Assembly (NCBI RefSeq): GCF_021310995.1
Contig: NZ_CP054150.1
Span: 1 to 64,000, forward strand
Direction: 5' to 3'
Source: Agrobacterium vaccinii
GTDB taxonomy: Bacteria; Pseudomonadota; Alphaproteobacteria; Rhizobiales; Rhizobiaceae
DNA: 64,000 nucleotides
In this document: one piece after another, positions 49,583 to 58,170 of the stretch
How positions within the stretch are numbered: position 1 is the first letter of the stretch
How the letters are laid out: every line of letters starts with the position of its first letter
Notes under the pieces: generated by a model
What the model was told of the DNA's origin: nothing
The model's database searches: none
The model's input: only the letters and a program-made list of their open reading frames with translations
Program-made: the position numbers and the translations under genes

Positions 49583-50197
49583 CTATTCATAGGCAGCGGA
49601 TACCCCTAGAAAGCTCGCGAGAGCAGTGTTGATCACATACTGCGGTGCGAGTGTTAGAACGAGAAGACAAAGGATTTGCCAAGCATGTGCGCCACTTGCA
49701 GTTCTCAAGACAGTCCAGAGCCATGCGGCGAGAAAAAGAAATCCTAAAGCAAGTACAATAAGAGAGACTGTCGAACTCAAATTGTCTACCTGATCCAAGA
49801 GATATGCGAGATAAATGATCGCCACTGACAGGTAGTTTGATGGGACCAGAAACCAGTTCGTGATGACGATCAGTGCGCTTGCGGATAGGTTTATTCTCAA
49901 CAGCGGAACACACAAAAAGATCAGAAGCGGCGTTACAACGAGGGCGACGGCTTCGATTGCGCCAACTTTGGCGTAGAACCCGACGCTGCCTTGATCGGCA
50001 TCCGGCATTTCAGTGAGAAATTCCAGTCTTTGAAAGATTAAGTAGGCGATGATTGCCGGAAGCGACCAGATCATCGCAACAAACGAACGTGCTACACTAA
50101 CAAACGATGTACCAAAAGCCTGCATACCCCGGGGATCGCCTTTTCCCAGCAACCAAAGGCCTCTCAAACTGCGCGTCGCCTCGCTACGCGACGGCAT
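49583..50197 (-). CDS. Membrane protein, tandem paralogue B
   Basis: Unknown function, paralogue of the following gene. The 204-residue protein has about five membrane helices and the same N-terminal [11 protein letters not shown] motif at residues 12-22. It starts 14 bases before the end of dapE (ATG 50197; a TTG at 50203 is possible), so it should be translated from the dapD-dapE transcript. Its base composition is clearly lower in GC (23 of 60 bases at 49741-49800) than its paralogue and dapE, suggesting separate origin or relaxed codon use. Confidence 0.72.
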   Translation of the reverse strand: MPSRSEATRSLRGLWLLGKGDPRGMQAFGTSFVSVARSFVAMIWSLPAIIAYLIFQRLEFLTEMPDADQGSVGFYAKVGAIEAVALVVTPLLIFLCVPLLRINLSASALIVITNWFLVPSNYLSVAIIYLAYLLDQVDNLSSTVSLIVLALGFLFLAAWLWTVLRTASGAHAWQILCLLVLTLAPQYVINTALASFLGVSAAYE

Positions 50198-51377
50198 GGT
50201 CAAACCAGCGTTTGATGAAGACCTCGTAGATGCGGGTCAACGTTTCCACATCCGCAACCGCCACGCGCTCATCCACCATGTGCATGGTCTGGCCGACGAG
50301 GCCGAACTCGACCACCGGGCAGTAATCCTTGATGAAACGGGCATCCGACGTGCCGCCTGTCGTTGACAGCTTCGGCTCGTTGCCGGTGACCTCTGCGACG
50401 GCGCCCGACAGCGATGAGATCAGCGCATTGTTGCGGGTCAGGAAGACGTGGGAGGGGCGGTCGGCCCAGATGATGTCGTAGTTGACCGGCGAGCGTCCCG
50501 GGCGCAGCGCGCCGTCGGCGGCAGCCTCATCCAGGCGACGGATGATTTCGGCGCGTAGTGTCTCTGCCGTCCACGTATCGTTGAAACGGATGTTGAAGGC
50601 AGCCGTCGCCTTGGATGGAATGACGTTTGTGGCCGCATTGCCGGTGTCGATGGTCGTGACTTCGAGGTTGGATGGCTGGAAATTATCCGTGCCTGTATCG
50701 AAGGGCGGATTCATCAGCGCCTGGGTCAATTGCAGCATGCCGCGAATGGGATTGTCGGCGAGATGCGGATAGGCGGCGTGGCCCTGCACGCCATGGACGA
50801 CGATGCGACCGGACAGCGAGCCGCGGCGACCGATCTTGATCATGTCGCCCAACTGGTCCGGGTTGGTGGGCTCTCCCACCACGCAGGCATCCCATGTCTC
50901 GCCCTTGGCTGCCGCCCACTCCAGAAGCTTGGAGGTGCCATTGATGGATGGTCCCTCTTCATCGCCGGTGATGAGGAAGGATACGGAGCCCTCGGGCTTT
51001 CCATGTTTTTCGATATGGCGGGCGATGGCCGCGACGAAGCACGCGATGCCGCCCTTCATATCCACGGCGCCGCGCCCGAACATCTCACCACCTGCGATTT
51101 CAGCCGCAAAAGGCGGATGGCTCCAGGCGGTCTCGTCACCCACGGGCACGACATCGGTATGGCCTGCAAACATCAGATGCGGACCTTGATCACCAAGCCG
51201 TGCATAGAGATTTTCGACGTCAGGCGTTCCCTCTTCCGTTGCCATCACACGCTCCACCGCAAAGCCGAGTGGCGTCAGCAGCGTGTCGAGCAGCGTAAGC
51301 GCTCCACCTTCCGCTGGTGTGACCGACGGGCAACGGATGAGGGCGGCGAGATTGGCGACGGGATCGGTGGCGTGCAT
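50184..51377 (-). CDS. dapE: Succinyl-diaminopimelate desuccinylase
   Basis: DapE hydrolyses N-succinyl-LL-diaminopimelate in lysine and peptidoglycan-precursor synthesis. The 397-residue M20 metallopeptidase-like protein has the zinc ligands in FAGHTDVVP (about 70-78) and [10 protein letters not shown] (about 97-106), and the catalytic [10 protein letters not shown] dimerisation domain lies at about 185-300. It starts 14 bases after dapD, the gene for the previous steps' succinylase. Confidence 0.95.
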   Translation of the reverse strand: MHATDPVANLAALIRCPSVTPAEGGALTLLDTLLTPLGFAVERVMATEEGTPDVENLYARLGDQGPHLMFAGHTDVVPVGDETAWSHPPFAAEIAGGEMFGRGAVDMKGGIACFVAAIARHIEKHGKPEGSVSFLITGDEEGPSINGTSKLLEWAAAKGETWDACVVGEPTNPDQLGDMIKIGRRGSLSGRIVVHGVQGHAAYPHLADNPIRGMLQLTQALMNPPFDTGTDNFQPSNLEVTTIDTGNAATNVIPSKATAAFNIRFNDTWTAETLRAEIIRRLDEAAADGALRPGRSPVNYDIIWADRPSHVFLTRNNALISSLSGAVAEVTGNEPKLSTTGGTSDARFIKDYCPVVEFGLVGQTMHMVDERVAVADVETLTRIYEVFIKRWFDHAVA

Positions 51378-51391
51378 GGATATCTACTTTA

Positions 51392-52246
51392 TCAGTCGCG
51401 CAGCAACTCGTTGATGCCGGTCTTGGAGCGGGTCTTCTCGTCAACGGTCTTGACGATGACCGCGCAATAGAGGCTTGGACCCATCTCGCCATTCGGGAAA
51501 GGCTTGCCCGGCATGGTGCCAGCAACGACGACCGAGTAAGGCGGCACTTCGCCATAGGTGATTGAGCCGGTGGCGCGGTCCACGATCTTGGTGGACTTGC
51601 CGATGAACACGCCCATGCCGAGGACGGCACCTTCGCGAATGATGCAGCCTTCAACGACTTCCGAACGAGCGCCGATGAAGCAATTGTCTTCGATGATGGT
51701 CGGGCCAGCCTGAAGCGGCTCGAGTACGCCACCAATGCCGACGCCGCCGGACAGGTGCACATTCTTGCCAATCTGCGCGCAGGAGCCGACGGTTGCCCAA
51801 GTGTCGACCATGGTGCCTTCATCGACGTAAGCACCGAGATTGACGAAGGACGGCATCAGGACGACGTTCTTGGCAACGTAGGCAGAGCGACGCACGACGG
51901 CATTCGGTACGGCGCGGAAGCCTGCCGCGCGGAACTGGTTTTCACCCCAGTTTTCGAATTTCGAGGGCACCTTGTCCCACCATGTGGATTCGCCGGGGCC
52001 GCCGGTTACGATTTCCATGTCGTTGAGACGGAAGGAGAGCAGCACGGCTTTCTTCAGCCACTGGTTCACGGTCCAGTTGCCATCGGCCTGCTTTTCGGCA
52101 ACGCGCACTTGGCCGCCATCCAGCAGGTTCAGCGCGGTTTCGACGGCATCGCGCACTTCGCCCTTGGTCGATATGTTGACACTATCGCGATTATCGAATG
52201 CGGTTTCGATGATTGTTTCAAGGGAGCCAAGATCCGAGATGCTCAT
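51392..52246 (-). CDS. dapD: Tetrahydrodipicolinate N-succinyltransferase
   Basis: DapD succinylates tetrahydrodipicolinate. The 284-residue protein has a helical N-terminal domain (1-100, including [14 protein letters not shown]) and a left-handed beta-helix of hexapeptide repeats (about 110-235: [38 protein letters not shown]). It leads the dapD-dapE-membrane protein unit and is divergent from the LOG gene. Confidence 0.96.
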   Translation of the reverse strand: MSISDLGSLETIIETAFDNRDSVNISTKGEVRDAVETALNLLDGGQVRVAEKQADGNWTVNQWLKKAVLLSFRLNDMEIVTGGPGESTWWDKVPSKFENWGENQFRAAGFRAVPNAVVRRSAYVAKNVVLMPSFVNLGAYVDEGTMVDTWATVGSCAQIGKNVHLSGGVGIGGVLEPLQAGPTIIEDNCFIGARSEVVEGCIIREGAVLGMGVFIGKSTKIVDRATGSITYGEVPPYSVVVAGTMPGKPFPNGEMGPSLYCAVIVKTVDEKTRSKTGINELLRD

Positions 52247-52384
52247 GAGAATTCCTTAAACTTCGCTGACTATCGTCACATACAGGGAAACATCCGCACC
52301 GCTGGCCGGACATGGTCAATTGCTCTAAGCGAGTGTTTCAAGGGCGTCAATGTGATTTGGCGCGGCTATACGAAAGGCATGGAC

Positions 52385-53245
52385 ATGGCAAAACTGAAAA
52401 ATGGCAAGTTGCGTCGCAAGGACGGCGTCTGGGACCCTTTGAAATCCAGCTCGGATGACAAGCAACAAGCAGAAGGCCTGCCCAAAACCCCGCAATCCGC
52501 TTCGCCATCCTATCGTCTGGCCTATGCCGACACCGATTTTCTATGCCGCGAAGAGTTGCGCCCCATCCGGCTGCAACTGGAACTGATGAAGCCGGAAATG
52601 ATCCTGACCGAGCGCGGCATCAAATCCACCGTCGTGCTGTTTGGCGGTGCGCGTATTCCCGAGCCGGGCGGCAAGGCCTGGGCGGCGCGCAACGAAACGC
52701 AGAGGAAGAACCTGGAAGCTGCCTCGGTTTATTATGACGAGGCCCGCAAGTTCGCTAAACTCTGCGCCGGCGAATCCGAAAAGCATGATCACCGCGAATA
52801 TGTCGTGATGACGGGTGGCGGACCGGGCGTGATGGAAGCGGGCAACCGCGGTGCATCGGAAGCCGGCGCCCCGTCCATCGGCCTCAACATTCTGCTGCCG
52901 CACGAGCAGGCACCCAACCCGCATGTGACGCCGGAACTCAGCTTCAATTTCCACTATTTCGCCATCCGCAAGATGCATTTCCTGATGCGCGCCAAGGCGG
53001 TCGTGGTGTTTCCCGGCGGCTTCGGCACCATGGATGAGCTGTTTGAAACACTGACCCTGATCCAGACCAAGCGCATGGCACCCATCCCGCTCATCCTGTT
53101 CGGTGAGGCTTTCTGGCGTTCCATTATCAATTTCGAAGCGCTGGCCGATTTCGGCACCATTGCGCCCGATGATATGGAGCTGCTGCATTTCTGCGAAACG
53201 GCTGAGGATGCGTGGAAGGTTGTTGCGGATTTTTATGAGCTTTGA
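52385..53245 (+). CDS. LOG-family (TIGR00730-like) Rossmann-fold protein
   Basis: The 286-residue protein has the lysine-decarboxylase-like/LOG fold, with VMTGGGPGVMEAGNRGA (about 140-156) and the PGGFGTMDE motif (about 212-220) that marks cytokinin riboside 5'-monophosphate phosphoribohydrolase relatives. Large members of this group hydrolyse nucleotide monophosphates or are uncharacterised. I chose ATG 52385, with AAAGG seven bases upstream; ATG 52379 is two codons earlier. The N-terminal 45 residues are basic and not conserved. Confidence 0.82.
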   Translation: MAKLKNGKLRRKDGVWDPLKSSSDDKQQAEGLPKTPQSASPSYRLAYADTDFLCREELRPIRLQLELMKPEMILTERGIKSTVVLFGGARIPEPGGKAWAARNETQRKNLEAASVYYDEARKFAKLCAGESEKHDHREYVVMTGGGPGVMEAGNRGASEAGAPSIGLNILLPHEQAPNPHVTPELSFNFHYFAIRKMHFLMRAKAVVVFPGGFGTMDELFETLTLIQTKRMAPIPLILFGEAFWRSIINFEALADFGTIAPDDMELLHFCETAEDAWKVVADFYEL

Positions 53246-53265
53246 ATGAAGGCGCTGCTTTGCCA

Positions 53266-53380
53266 CCGTCATCCCGGCCTTGAGCCGGGATCCAGCCGCC
53301 GCGCGTCTGCGCGGCGACAAGAGTCTTTTGCGATCAAGGACTTGATCGCACTGGACCCCGGCTCAAGGCCGGGGTGACGG
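53266..53380. repeat. Structured intergenic repeat, potential three-way junction
   Basis: Outer arms 53266-53295 and 53351-53380 are complementary at 28 of 30 positions (CCGTCATCCCGGCCTTGAGC type). Inside are two separate hairpins: CGCCGCG/CGCGGCG (53297-53303 and 53310-53316) and TGCGATCAAG/CTTGATCGCA (53329-53338 and 53341-53350). The element lies between two convergent genes. The outer-arm sequence resembles a repeat common in alphaproteobacterial genomes. Confidence 0.75.
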
Positions 53381-53390
53381 AAAAAACGAA

Positions 53391-54335
53391 TCAAATCCGC
53401 GCAAAACGCTCCGTCAGAAGCGCAAAGAACCCATTCGCGTCCACATCGCGCATCACGCGGGCGTTGGGCGCGCGGCCTGTCACCTTCCACCAGTCGACAA
53501 CCGTCATTCCGATTGTGAGTTCGGAATTCACTTCGATTTCGACGTTGCAATCTCGGCCATCGAAGAGTTCCGGCTTGATGAGATAGGCAATCACGGTCGG
53601 GTCATGCAGCGGGCCGCCGTCGGAGCCGTATTTCTCCACGTCGAAGCGCTCGAAGAACTCCAGCATTTCCGCCATGGCAATCGCAGGGCGCGTGCCGATA
53701 TCGCGGATGGCGGCAACGCGGGCCTTGGTGGTCAAAAGCTTGTGCGTCACATCGAGTGGCATCATGACCAGCGGAATGCCGGAGCGGAAGACGATGTCGG
53801 CGGCCTGCGGATCGACATAAATGTTGAATTCGGCAGCAGGCGTGATGTTGCCGCCTTCGAAGAAACCGCCGCCCATCAGCACCAGTTCTTTCACGCGCGG
53901 TGCAATATCGGGCGCCTTCTGCAAGGCGGTGGCGATGTTGGTCAGTGCGCCCAAGGTGCAGAGCGTGATGGTGCCCTCTGGCTCGCGGCGGATCGTGTCG
54001 ATGATGAAGTCGATAGCGTTTTGCGATTGCGCTTCGAGAACCGGCTCCGGCAGAGTAGGGCCGTCCAGCCCGGTGCTGCCGTGCACGTGTTCGGCGGTGA
54101 TCGAGGCGCGGACCAGTGGGCGCTCGCAGCCTTCATAGACAGGGATTTCGGTGCGGTCGCACAGTTCCAGCATGATGCGGATGTTGCGGCTTGTCAGTTT
54201 CAGCGGCACGTTGCCGGCAACGGCACACAGACCGAGGACTTCGATTTCATCCGGGCTCGCCAATGCCAGCATGATGGCGGCTGCGTCGTCCTGTCCCGGG
54301 TCGGTGTCGATGATGATTTTTCTGCGCTCGGCCAT
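53391..54335 (-). CDS. Inosine-uridine preferring nucleoside hydrolase
   Basis: This enzyme splits nucleosides into ribose and base. The 314-residue protein has the N-terminal calcium-binding IIIDTDPGQDDAAAI (about 6-20), and MGGGFFEGGNITPAAEFNIY followed by DPQAADIVF. The second metal Asp lies in GPLHDPTVIAYL (about 235-246). I chose ATG 54335 with AGGA upstream; a longer frame from 54392 adds 19 unrelated residues. Which nucleoside is preferred cannot be read from the sequence. Confidence 0.9.
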   Translation of the reverse strand: MAERRKIIIDTDPGQDDAAAIMLALASPDEIEVLGLCAVAGNVPLKLTSRNIRIMLELCDRTEIPVYEGCERPLVRASITAEHVHGSTGLDGPTLPEPVLEAQSQNAIDFIIDTIRREPEGTITLCTLGALTNIATALQKAPDIAPRVKELVLMGGGFFEGGNITPAAEFNIYVDPQAADIVFRSGIPLVMMPLDVTHKLLTTKARVAAIRDIGTRPAIAMAEMLEFFERFDVEKYGSDGGPLHDPTVIAYLIKPELFDGRDCNVEIEVNSELTIGMTVVDWWKVTGRAPNARVMRDVDANGFFALLTERFARI

Positions 54336-54384
54336 GATTGTCCTGTTTTTTATATGACACGCCTTTTCAAGCCTGTTTCGGAGC

Positions 54385-54415
54385 CTTGTCAAGCACGCGG
54401 CAGTTCAGCCTTTTC
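54385..54415 (+). promoter_or_regulatory. Weak RpoH-like promoter for hsp20
   Basis: CTTGTC at 54385-54390 and CCTTTTC at 54409-54415 have sigma-32-like spacing (18 bases) upstream of the heat-shock leader. The -10 match is poor, so the start site is uncertain. Confidence 0.25.
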
Positions 54416-54417
54416 GC

Positions 54418-54515
54418 GGCGTGACGTTCTTGCGTTGCAAACAGCATGTTCCCATATGAGGGAGTGCCGCCGCAACGGGGCACAGGATCGTCGCTTGGGT
54501 ACAAGGACTGAACAG
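54418..54515 (+). promoter_or_regulatory. ROSE-type RNA thermometer candidate in the hsp20 leader
   Basis: The hairpin next to the start codon runs from 54490 to 54508. TCGCT at 54491-54495 fits the conserved U-Y-G-C-U of ROSE elements and pairs with the ribosome site AGGA at 54504-54507, leaving G54493 bulged; the stem continues to a GGTA loop. A second hairpin, GTGCC (54464-54468) with GGCAC (54479-54483), lies upstream. This arrangement melts on heating in known ROSE elements of rhizobial small heat-shock genes. Confidence 0.6.
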
Positions 54516-54941
54516 ATGAGTCGCATGACACCTTTCACGCACCCGCTGATGCTGGGTTTCGATGCCATGGAAAAAACGCTGGAGCGCATGGCAAAGGCGA
54601 ATGATGGTTATCCCCCCTATAATATCGAACGCCTGGCAGCCGAGGGAAACAGTCCTGAGCGCCTGCGGATCACCATTGCGGCCGCTGGTTTTTCCGAAGA
54701 CGATCTGGAGGTGACGACGGCTGACAATCAGCTCGTCATCCGTGGACGCCAGCAGGAACAGGATGCGAAGGACTATCTTTATCGCGGTATTGCCGCGCGG
54801 CAGTTCCAACGGGTTTTCGTGCTCGCGGATGGCATGCAGGTCAATGATGCGCGTCTGCGCAACGGGTTGCTATCCATCGATCTGACGCGCCCTGAAATCT
54901 CCAACGTGGTGAAGAAAATTAACATTTCCGTCTCACAGTAG
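54516..54941 (+). CDS. Small heat-shock protein, Hsp20/IbpA family
   Basis: An ATP-independent holdase chaperone. The 141-residue protein has a short N-terminal arm (MSRMTPFTHPLMLGFDAMEK), the alpha-crystallin domain (about 35-128: LRITIAAAGFSEDDLEVTTA) and a short tail. In the position of the usual A-X-X-X-N-G-L motif is DARLRNGLLSIDL. ATG 54516 is eight bases after AAGGA, which the leader can sequester. The gene is followed by DUF1150, a common partner in rhizobia. Confidence 0.92.
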   Translation: MSRMTPFTHPLMLGFDAMEKTLERMAKANDGYPPYNIERLAAEGNSPERLRITIAAAGFSEDDLEVTTADNQLVIRGRQQEQDAKDYLYRGIAARQFQRVFVLADGMQVNDARLRNGLLSIDLTRPEISNVVKKINISVSQ

Positions 54942-55000
54942 GATTCTGACGCCAAACGATTCATCACGTCGCTGCGTCTTAAGAATGTGGAGGCTGAAAT

Positions 55001-55258
55001 ATGCTCTTGAAAGAAGCGCATGCGCGTTTGACCAAGTCACAGCTGGCTCATATCGGGGCAGGCGAAGTCGGATACATCAGAAAGATGCGTGCCGAAGAAG
55101 TGAACCGTTGTTTTCCAGAAGCACCCAATATCGATCCCGGCCTTGATCTCTGGGCGCTCTTTGGTGCCGATGGTACGCCGATCCTTTTGACGGACAACCG
55201 CTCCAGCACCTTCTTCAAGGCCGCCGAAGACGAGCTCCGCACCATCAGCGTGCACTGA
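55001..55258 (+). CDS. DUF1150 family protein
   Basis: An 85-residue protein of unknown function. It has the family core LAHIGAGEVGYIRKM (about 16-30) and ALFGADGTPILLTDNR (about 53-68), ending near a helix. DUF1150 genes are often found just downstream of small heat-shock genes in Rhizobiales, as here, 59 bases after hsp20, which suggests heat-linked expression. A terminator follows. Confidence 0.85.
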   Translation: MLLKEAHARLTKSQLAHIGAGEVGYIRKMRAEEVNRCFPEAPNIDPGLDLWALFGADGTPILLTDNRSSTFFKAAEDELRTISVH

Positions 55259-55284
55259 GAAAAGTCTTTCAGTAGATCATGTCT

Positions 55285-55306
55285 AAGGCGCCCTCGGGCG
55301 CCTTTT
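55285..55306 (+). terminator. Terminator after the DUF1150 gene
   Basis: AAGGCGCC (55285-55292) pairs perfectly with GGCGCCTT (55297-55304) around CTCG, and the T-run continues to 55306. It closes the hsp20-DUF1150 unit and faces the convergent UPF0126 gene. Confidence 0.8.
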
Positions 55307-55315
55307 GCGTTTGCC

Positions 55316-55951
55316 TTACATCACGTCTTCGGGCGGTCTGCCGGGGCGGGGATGATAACGCGGAAAGGTCCAGCCGAAGATCAGCGCGCCGCTTCTGATC
55401 GCGAATGCTGTGAGAACCCCAGCAGCGGACGCGGCCAGAAGCGGCAGGCCGATTGCATGGGCCGCTGTGAAAACGCAGGCTCCTGCCAAAGCGCAGCTGA
55501 TATAAACCTCTGGCCGCAGCAAAACGGATGGCTCACCGGCCAATATGTCACGAAGAACGCCGCCGAATGTTGCGGTCAAGGTGCCGGTCACGATCGCCAC
55601 GGTGGGTGATCCGCTAGCTGCAAGTCCTTTTGCGGCGCCCATGACGCAATAGGCCGAGAGACCGATAGCGTCGAGCCAGATCAGCAGCTTGTACCGCGAT
55701 TCCATCAGGTGCGCAGTGAGATAGACCAACGCTGCGATAACGACGCAGACGAGAATATAGGTCGGGTTGACCACCCAGAAGACCGGAGCGCGGCCCAGCA
55801 CCAGATCTCGCAGCGTACCGCCGCCAATGCCGGTGACGGCGGCAAAAAACAGAAATCCGATAAGATCGAGCTGTTTGCGCGAGGCGGCAAGTGCGCCGGT
55901 TGCGGCAAAAACGGCAACGCCCGCATAATCGAGAAAGGCCAGAAGGGTCAT
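55316..55951 (-). CDS. UPF0126/TRIC-type membrane protein
   Basis: The 211-residue protein has seven predicted membrane helices and two copies of the UPF0126 repeat, each with a GGxxRD motif: GIGGGTLRDLVLGRAPVFW (about 42-60) and TFGGVLRDILAGEPSVLL (about 128-145). Bacterial TRIC relatives form cation channels with this fold; some are linked to glycine transport, so the substrate is open. I chose ATG 55951 with GAGGAG upstream; the frame extends to 56068 without conserved sequence. Confidence 0.85.
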   Translation of the reverse strand: MTLLAFLDYAGVAVFAATGALAASRKQLDLIGFLFFAAVTGIGGGTLRDLVLGRAPVFWVVNPTYILVCVVIAALVYLTAHLMESRYKLLIWLDAIGLSAYCVMGAAKGLAASGSPTVAIVTGTLTATFGGVLRDILAGEPSVLLRPEVYISCALAGACVFTAAHAIGLPLLAASAAGVLTAFAIRSGALIFGWTFPRYHPRPGRPPEDVM

Positions 55952-56089
55952 GGGCAGGCGCTCCTCAGAGATATGTCGCGCAGGGTCAGTGTCACGCAAG
56001 GGACGGGATGTATGCTTCGTCGCCGGATCGAATAGCGACTGGCCGATGCTGTCGCATCCATAGCCCAAACAGACCTAAAGGAAAATGCC

Positions 56090-56563
56090 GTGAAACGCCT
56101 TCTCTTCGTAACGCTTCAAGCGCTGGTATTTCTGGTCGTTCCGGTTGCGGCACTGGCGCAGCAGGAACTCGTCAGCGATCCTGAAATTTACGAAAAGGAC
56201 CATTTTCGCCAGGAATGCAAAGTGGCGGAATTCGGCGAGGGTTTCATCACCCGGCTGGATATCAACAATGATGGGCTTATGGATGCCATCACCAATCGCG
56301 GCGAGTTGACCTGCGATGGCGACAAGGCGCGCAGCTGCAACGATGATGGCTGCCCCTATAATTTCTACGTGCAGGTCAAGGAAGGCGGCTATCTGATGAT
56401 CGCCACCGCTACGATCTACAGCTATGATTTCGTCCAGCGTTTCGGAAACATGGTCTTCGTGCTGAAAATGCACCCGCGATATTGCGAGCGGACGGACAGC
56501 GAGCCTTGCGAAATGACGGTGCGCGTTCGCGGCACGAATTTCGTCACCATATCCCGCAAATAG
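56090..56563 (+). CDS. Secreted protein of unknown function with a calcium-loop-like motif
   Basis: No family recognised. The 157-residue protein has a signal peptide (1-24, ending AALAQ) and a mature domain with six cysteines that could form three disulfides. The segment LDINNDGLMDAI (about 56-67) resembles the DxNxDGxxD calcium-binding loop of FG-GAP/EF-hand-like proteins. The start is GTG at 56090, with AAGGA eight bases upstream. It faces the convergent DUF1275 gene. Confidence 0.65.
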   Translation: MKRLLFVTLQALVFLVVPVAALAQQELVSDPEIYEKDHFRQECKVAEFGEGFITRLDINNDGLMDAITNRGELTCDGDKARSCNDDGCPYNFYVQVKEGGYLMIATATIYSYDFVQRFGNMVFVLKMHPRYCERTDSEPCEMTVRVRGTNFVTISRK

Positions 56564-56574
56564 ACGGCGCTTGT

Positions 56575-57282
56575 TTATCGTGTGGTCTTGATCGCAACGC
56601 CTTGATTGTATCGGCGTCGCAGCGCAGGCGGCATGAACAGGCTGGCAAGTGCAACCACAAAGACCAACAGGCTGACGCAAGCCAGCGCAATCGTGGCATA
56701 GGTCGTCGCAAGAACAGCGCCGCAGATCGCGCCCGCAACCATGCCGATCCAGGGCACCATCTGGATCGTCCAGTCCAGTTTGCGTTCGCCTAGAATGAAC
56801 CGTCCGATGCCGCGCCCGAAACGGGAGAGCGCACCTGTGACATAGGTGAGCCCAATGGGCAGGCCTTCGATATGTTCGACGGCGGCATTGATCATGCCCA
56901 TGGCAAACACGACCAGATAGAACTGGGTCAGCTTCATATCCTGCGTTTGCAGAAGAGCGGCGGCGGCGAGCAACAGGCCGACGCAGCACAGAACCGTAAA
57001 CACGCGCCTTTGCGACTTGTAGGCGATCACGATGCCGCCTGCATTGCCAGCGACGAAGGTGACAATGGCTAGTAGCAAAATGCTGGCATGCGCGTAGTCG
57101 CCAGCCTGAAGCGACAGCGCCGCGCGGGTGGTGTTGCCCGTCATGAACGACACGAAATCTCCAGACATCGTCAGGCCGATCGCATCCGTCATTCCGGCGA
57201 TGAAGGATAGGGCAGCCACCAGCGCAATGCCGGTTGCCGTGCGTCTTGCGCGGATGATCTGTCGCCGTCTCTGTCTGGTCAT
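56575..57282 (-). CDS. DUF1275 (YoaK-like) membrane protein
   Basis: The 235-residue protein has about six membrane helices and the DUF1275 start AALSFIAGMTDAIGLTMSGDFVSFMTGNTT, here cited by its pieces FIAGMTDAIGL and FVSFMTGNTT (about 28-55). The function of the family is unknown, probably transport. ATG 57282 follows GAGAT; a longer frame from 57372 is less likely. It is divergent from the HutC-type regulator. Confidence 0.82.
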   Translation of the reverse strand: MTRQRRRQIIRARRTATGIALVAALSFIAGMTDAIGLTMSGDFVSFMTGNTTRAALSLQAGDYAHASILLLAIVTFVAGNAGGIVIAYKSQRRVFTVLCCVGLLLAAAALLQTQDMKLTQFYLVVFAMGMINAAVEHIEGLPIGLTYVTGALSRFGRGIGRFILGERKLDWTIQMVPWIGMVAGAICGAVLATTYATIALACVSLLVFVVALASLFMPPALRRRYNQGVAIKTTR

Positions 57283-57366
57283 GGAAATCTCGCGATCCGC
57301 GGTCCGGTATGGTTCAGAAAGGGTAGGCTCACAAGATTTCAACCTCGTTAAACGGAGTGTCGGCCA

Positions 57367-57378
57367 AGCCATATGGCT
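57367..57378. promoter_or_regulatory. 12-bp palindrome in the DUF1275-hutC gap
   Basis: AGCCATATGGCT is a perfect palindrome between the divergent DUF1275 and GntR-family genes. It could be an operator, but it does not match the usual HutC box and a 12-bp palindrome is weak evidence. Confidence 0.25.
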
Positions 57379-57421
57379 ATGAGCAAGCCGGGATGATATC
57401 AGGCATTACAAATGCAACGGG

Positions 57422-58168
57422 ATGATTGGGCCTATGGCTGAAACCCCTCGGGTTCAGGAAAAATCGCTACATGACCGCATCATCGGTGATGTCGAGGGCC
57501 GAATTCTATCTGGCGAATGGGCGCCCGGGCATCGTATCCCGTTTGAGCATGAGTTGACGCAGGACTATGCCTGTTCACGCATGACGGTGAACAAGGCGTT
57601 GGGCGAGCTTGTGAAAAAAGGGCTGATCGAGCGGCGTCGCCGATCGGGTAGCTTCGTCACCCAGCCGCACGCGCAATCCGCAGTTCTGGAAATTCACGAT
57701 ATCCAGCGCGAGGTACAGGCGCTCGGTCTCGTCTACGCCTATCGGCTGGATAATCGGGAGCTGAGAAAATCGACTGCGGCGGATCGAAAGGCATTGGAGG
57801 TCAAGGCAGGGGCACCGGTTCTGGCTTTGGCGTGTCGTCATTTTACCGGCGAGGTGCCCTTTTGCCTCGAGGAACGCGTCATCAACGTCGCATCCGTGCC
57901 GGAAGCACGCAATGCAGACTTCTCCACCATCGGGCCGGGTTCATGGTTGTTGAAAATGGTGCCTTGGAGTGCTGCCGAACACCGCATTCGCGCTGTTTCC
58001 GCCGATCGCAGGGTGGCCGAAGCCTTGGCAATACCCACGGGAACCGCCTGTCTGGTCATCGAGCGACGGACATGGAATGGCCAGACCTACATCACCCATG
58101 TCACCGTAACATACCCCGGCGACCGCCACGAATTGGTCGCGCAATTCATGCCATCACAACAAATGTGA
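57422..58168 (+). CDS. hutC: GntR-family regulator, HutC type
   Basis: The 248-residue protein has an N-terminal GntR winged helix (about 15-85: GRILSGEWAPGHRIPFEHEL, then MTVNKALGELVKKGLI) and a C-terminal UTRA ligand-binding domain (about 95-240). Sequence features such as DIQREVQALG and CFxEERVINVASVPEA match histidine utilisation repressors. No hut catabolic gene lies in this window, so the name rests on the protein alone. An ATG at 57434 is an alternative start. Confidence 0.75.
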   Translation: MIGPMAETPRVQEKSLHDRIIGDVEGRILSGEWAPGHRIPFEHELTQDYACSRMTVNKALGELVKKGLIERRRRSGSFVTQPHAQSAVLEIHDIQREVQALGLVYAYRLDNRELRKSTAADRKALEVKAGAPVLALACRHFTGEVPFCLEERVINVASVPEARNADFSTIGPGSWLLKMVPWSAAEHRIRAVSADRRVAEALAIPTGTACLVIERRTWNGQTYITHVTVTYPGDRHELVAQFMPSQQM

Positions 58169-58170
58169 AC

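Noticed and set aside
53604..54515. Extended N-terminus of the Hsp20 frame
   Set aside because: The frame is open upstream through the nucleoside hydrolase gene, but the ribosome site and family length place the start at 54516.
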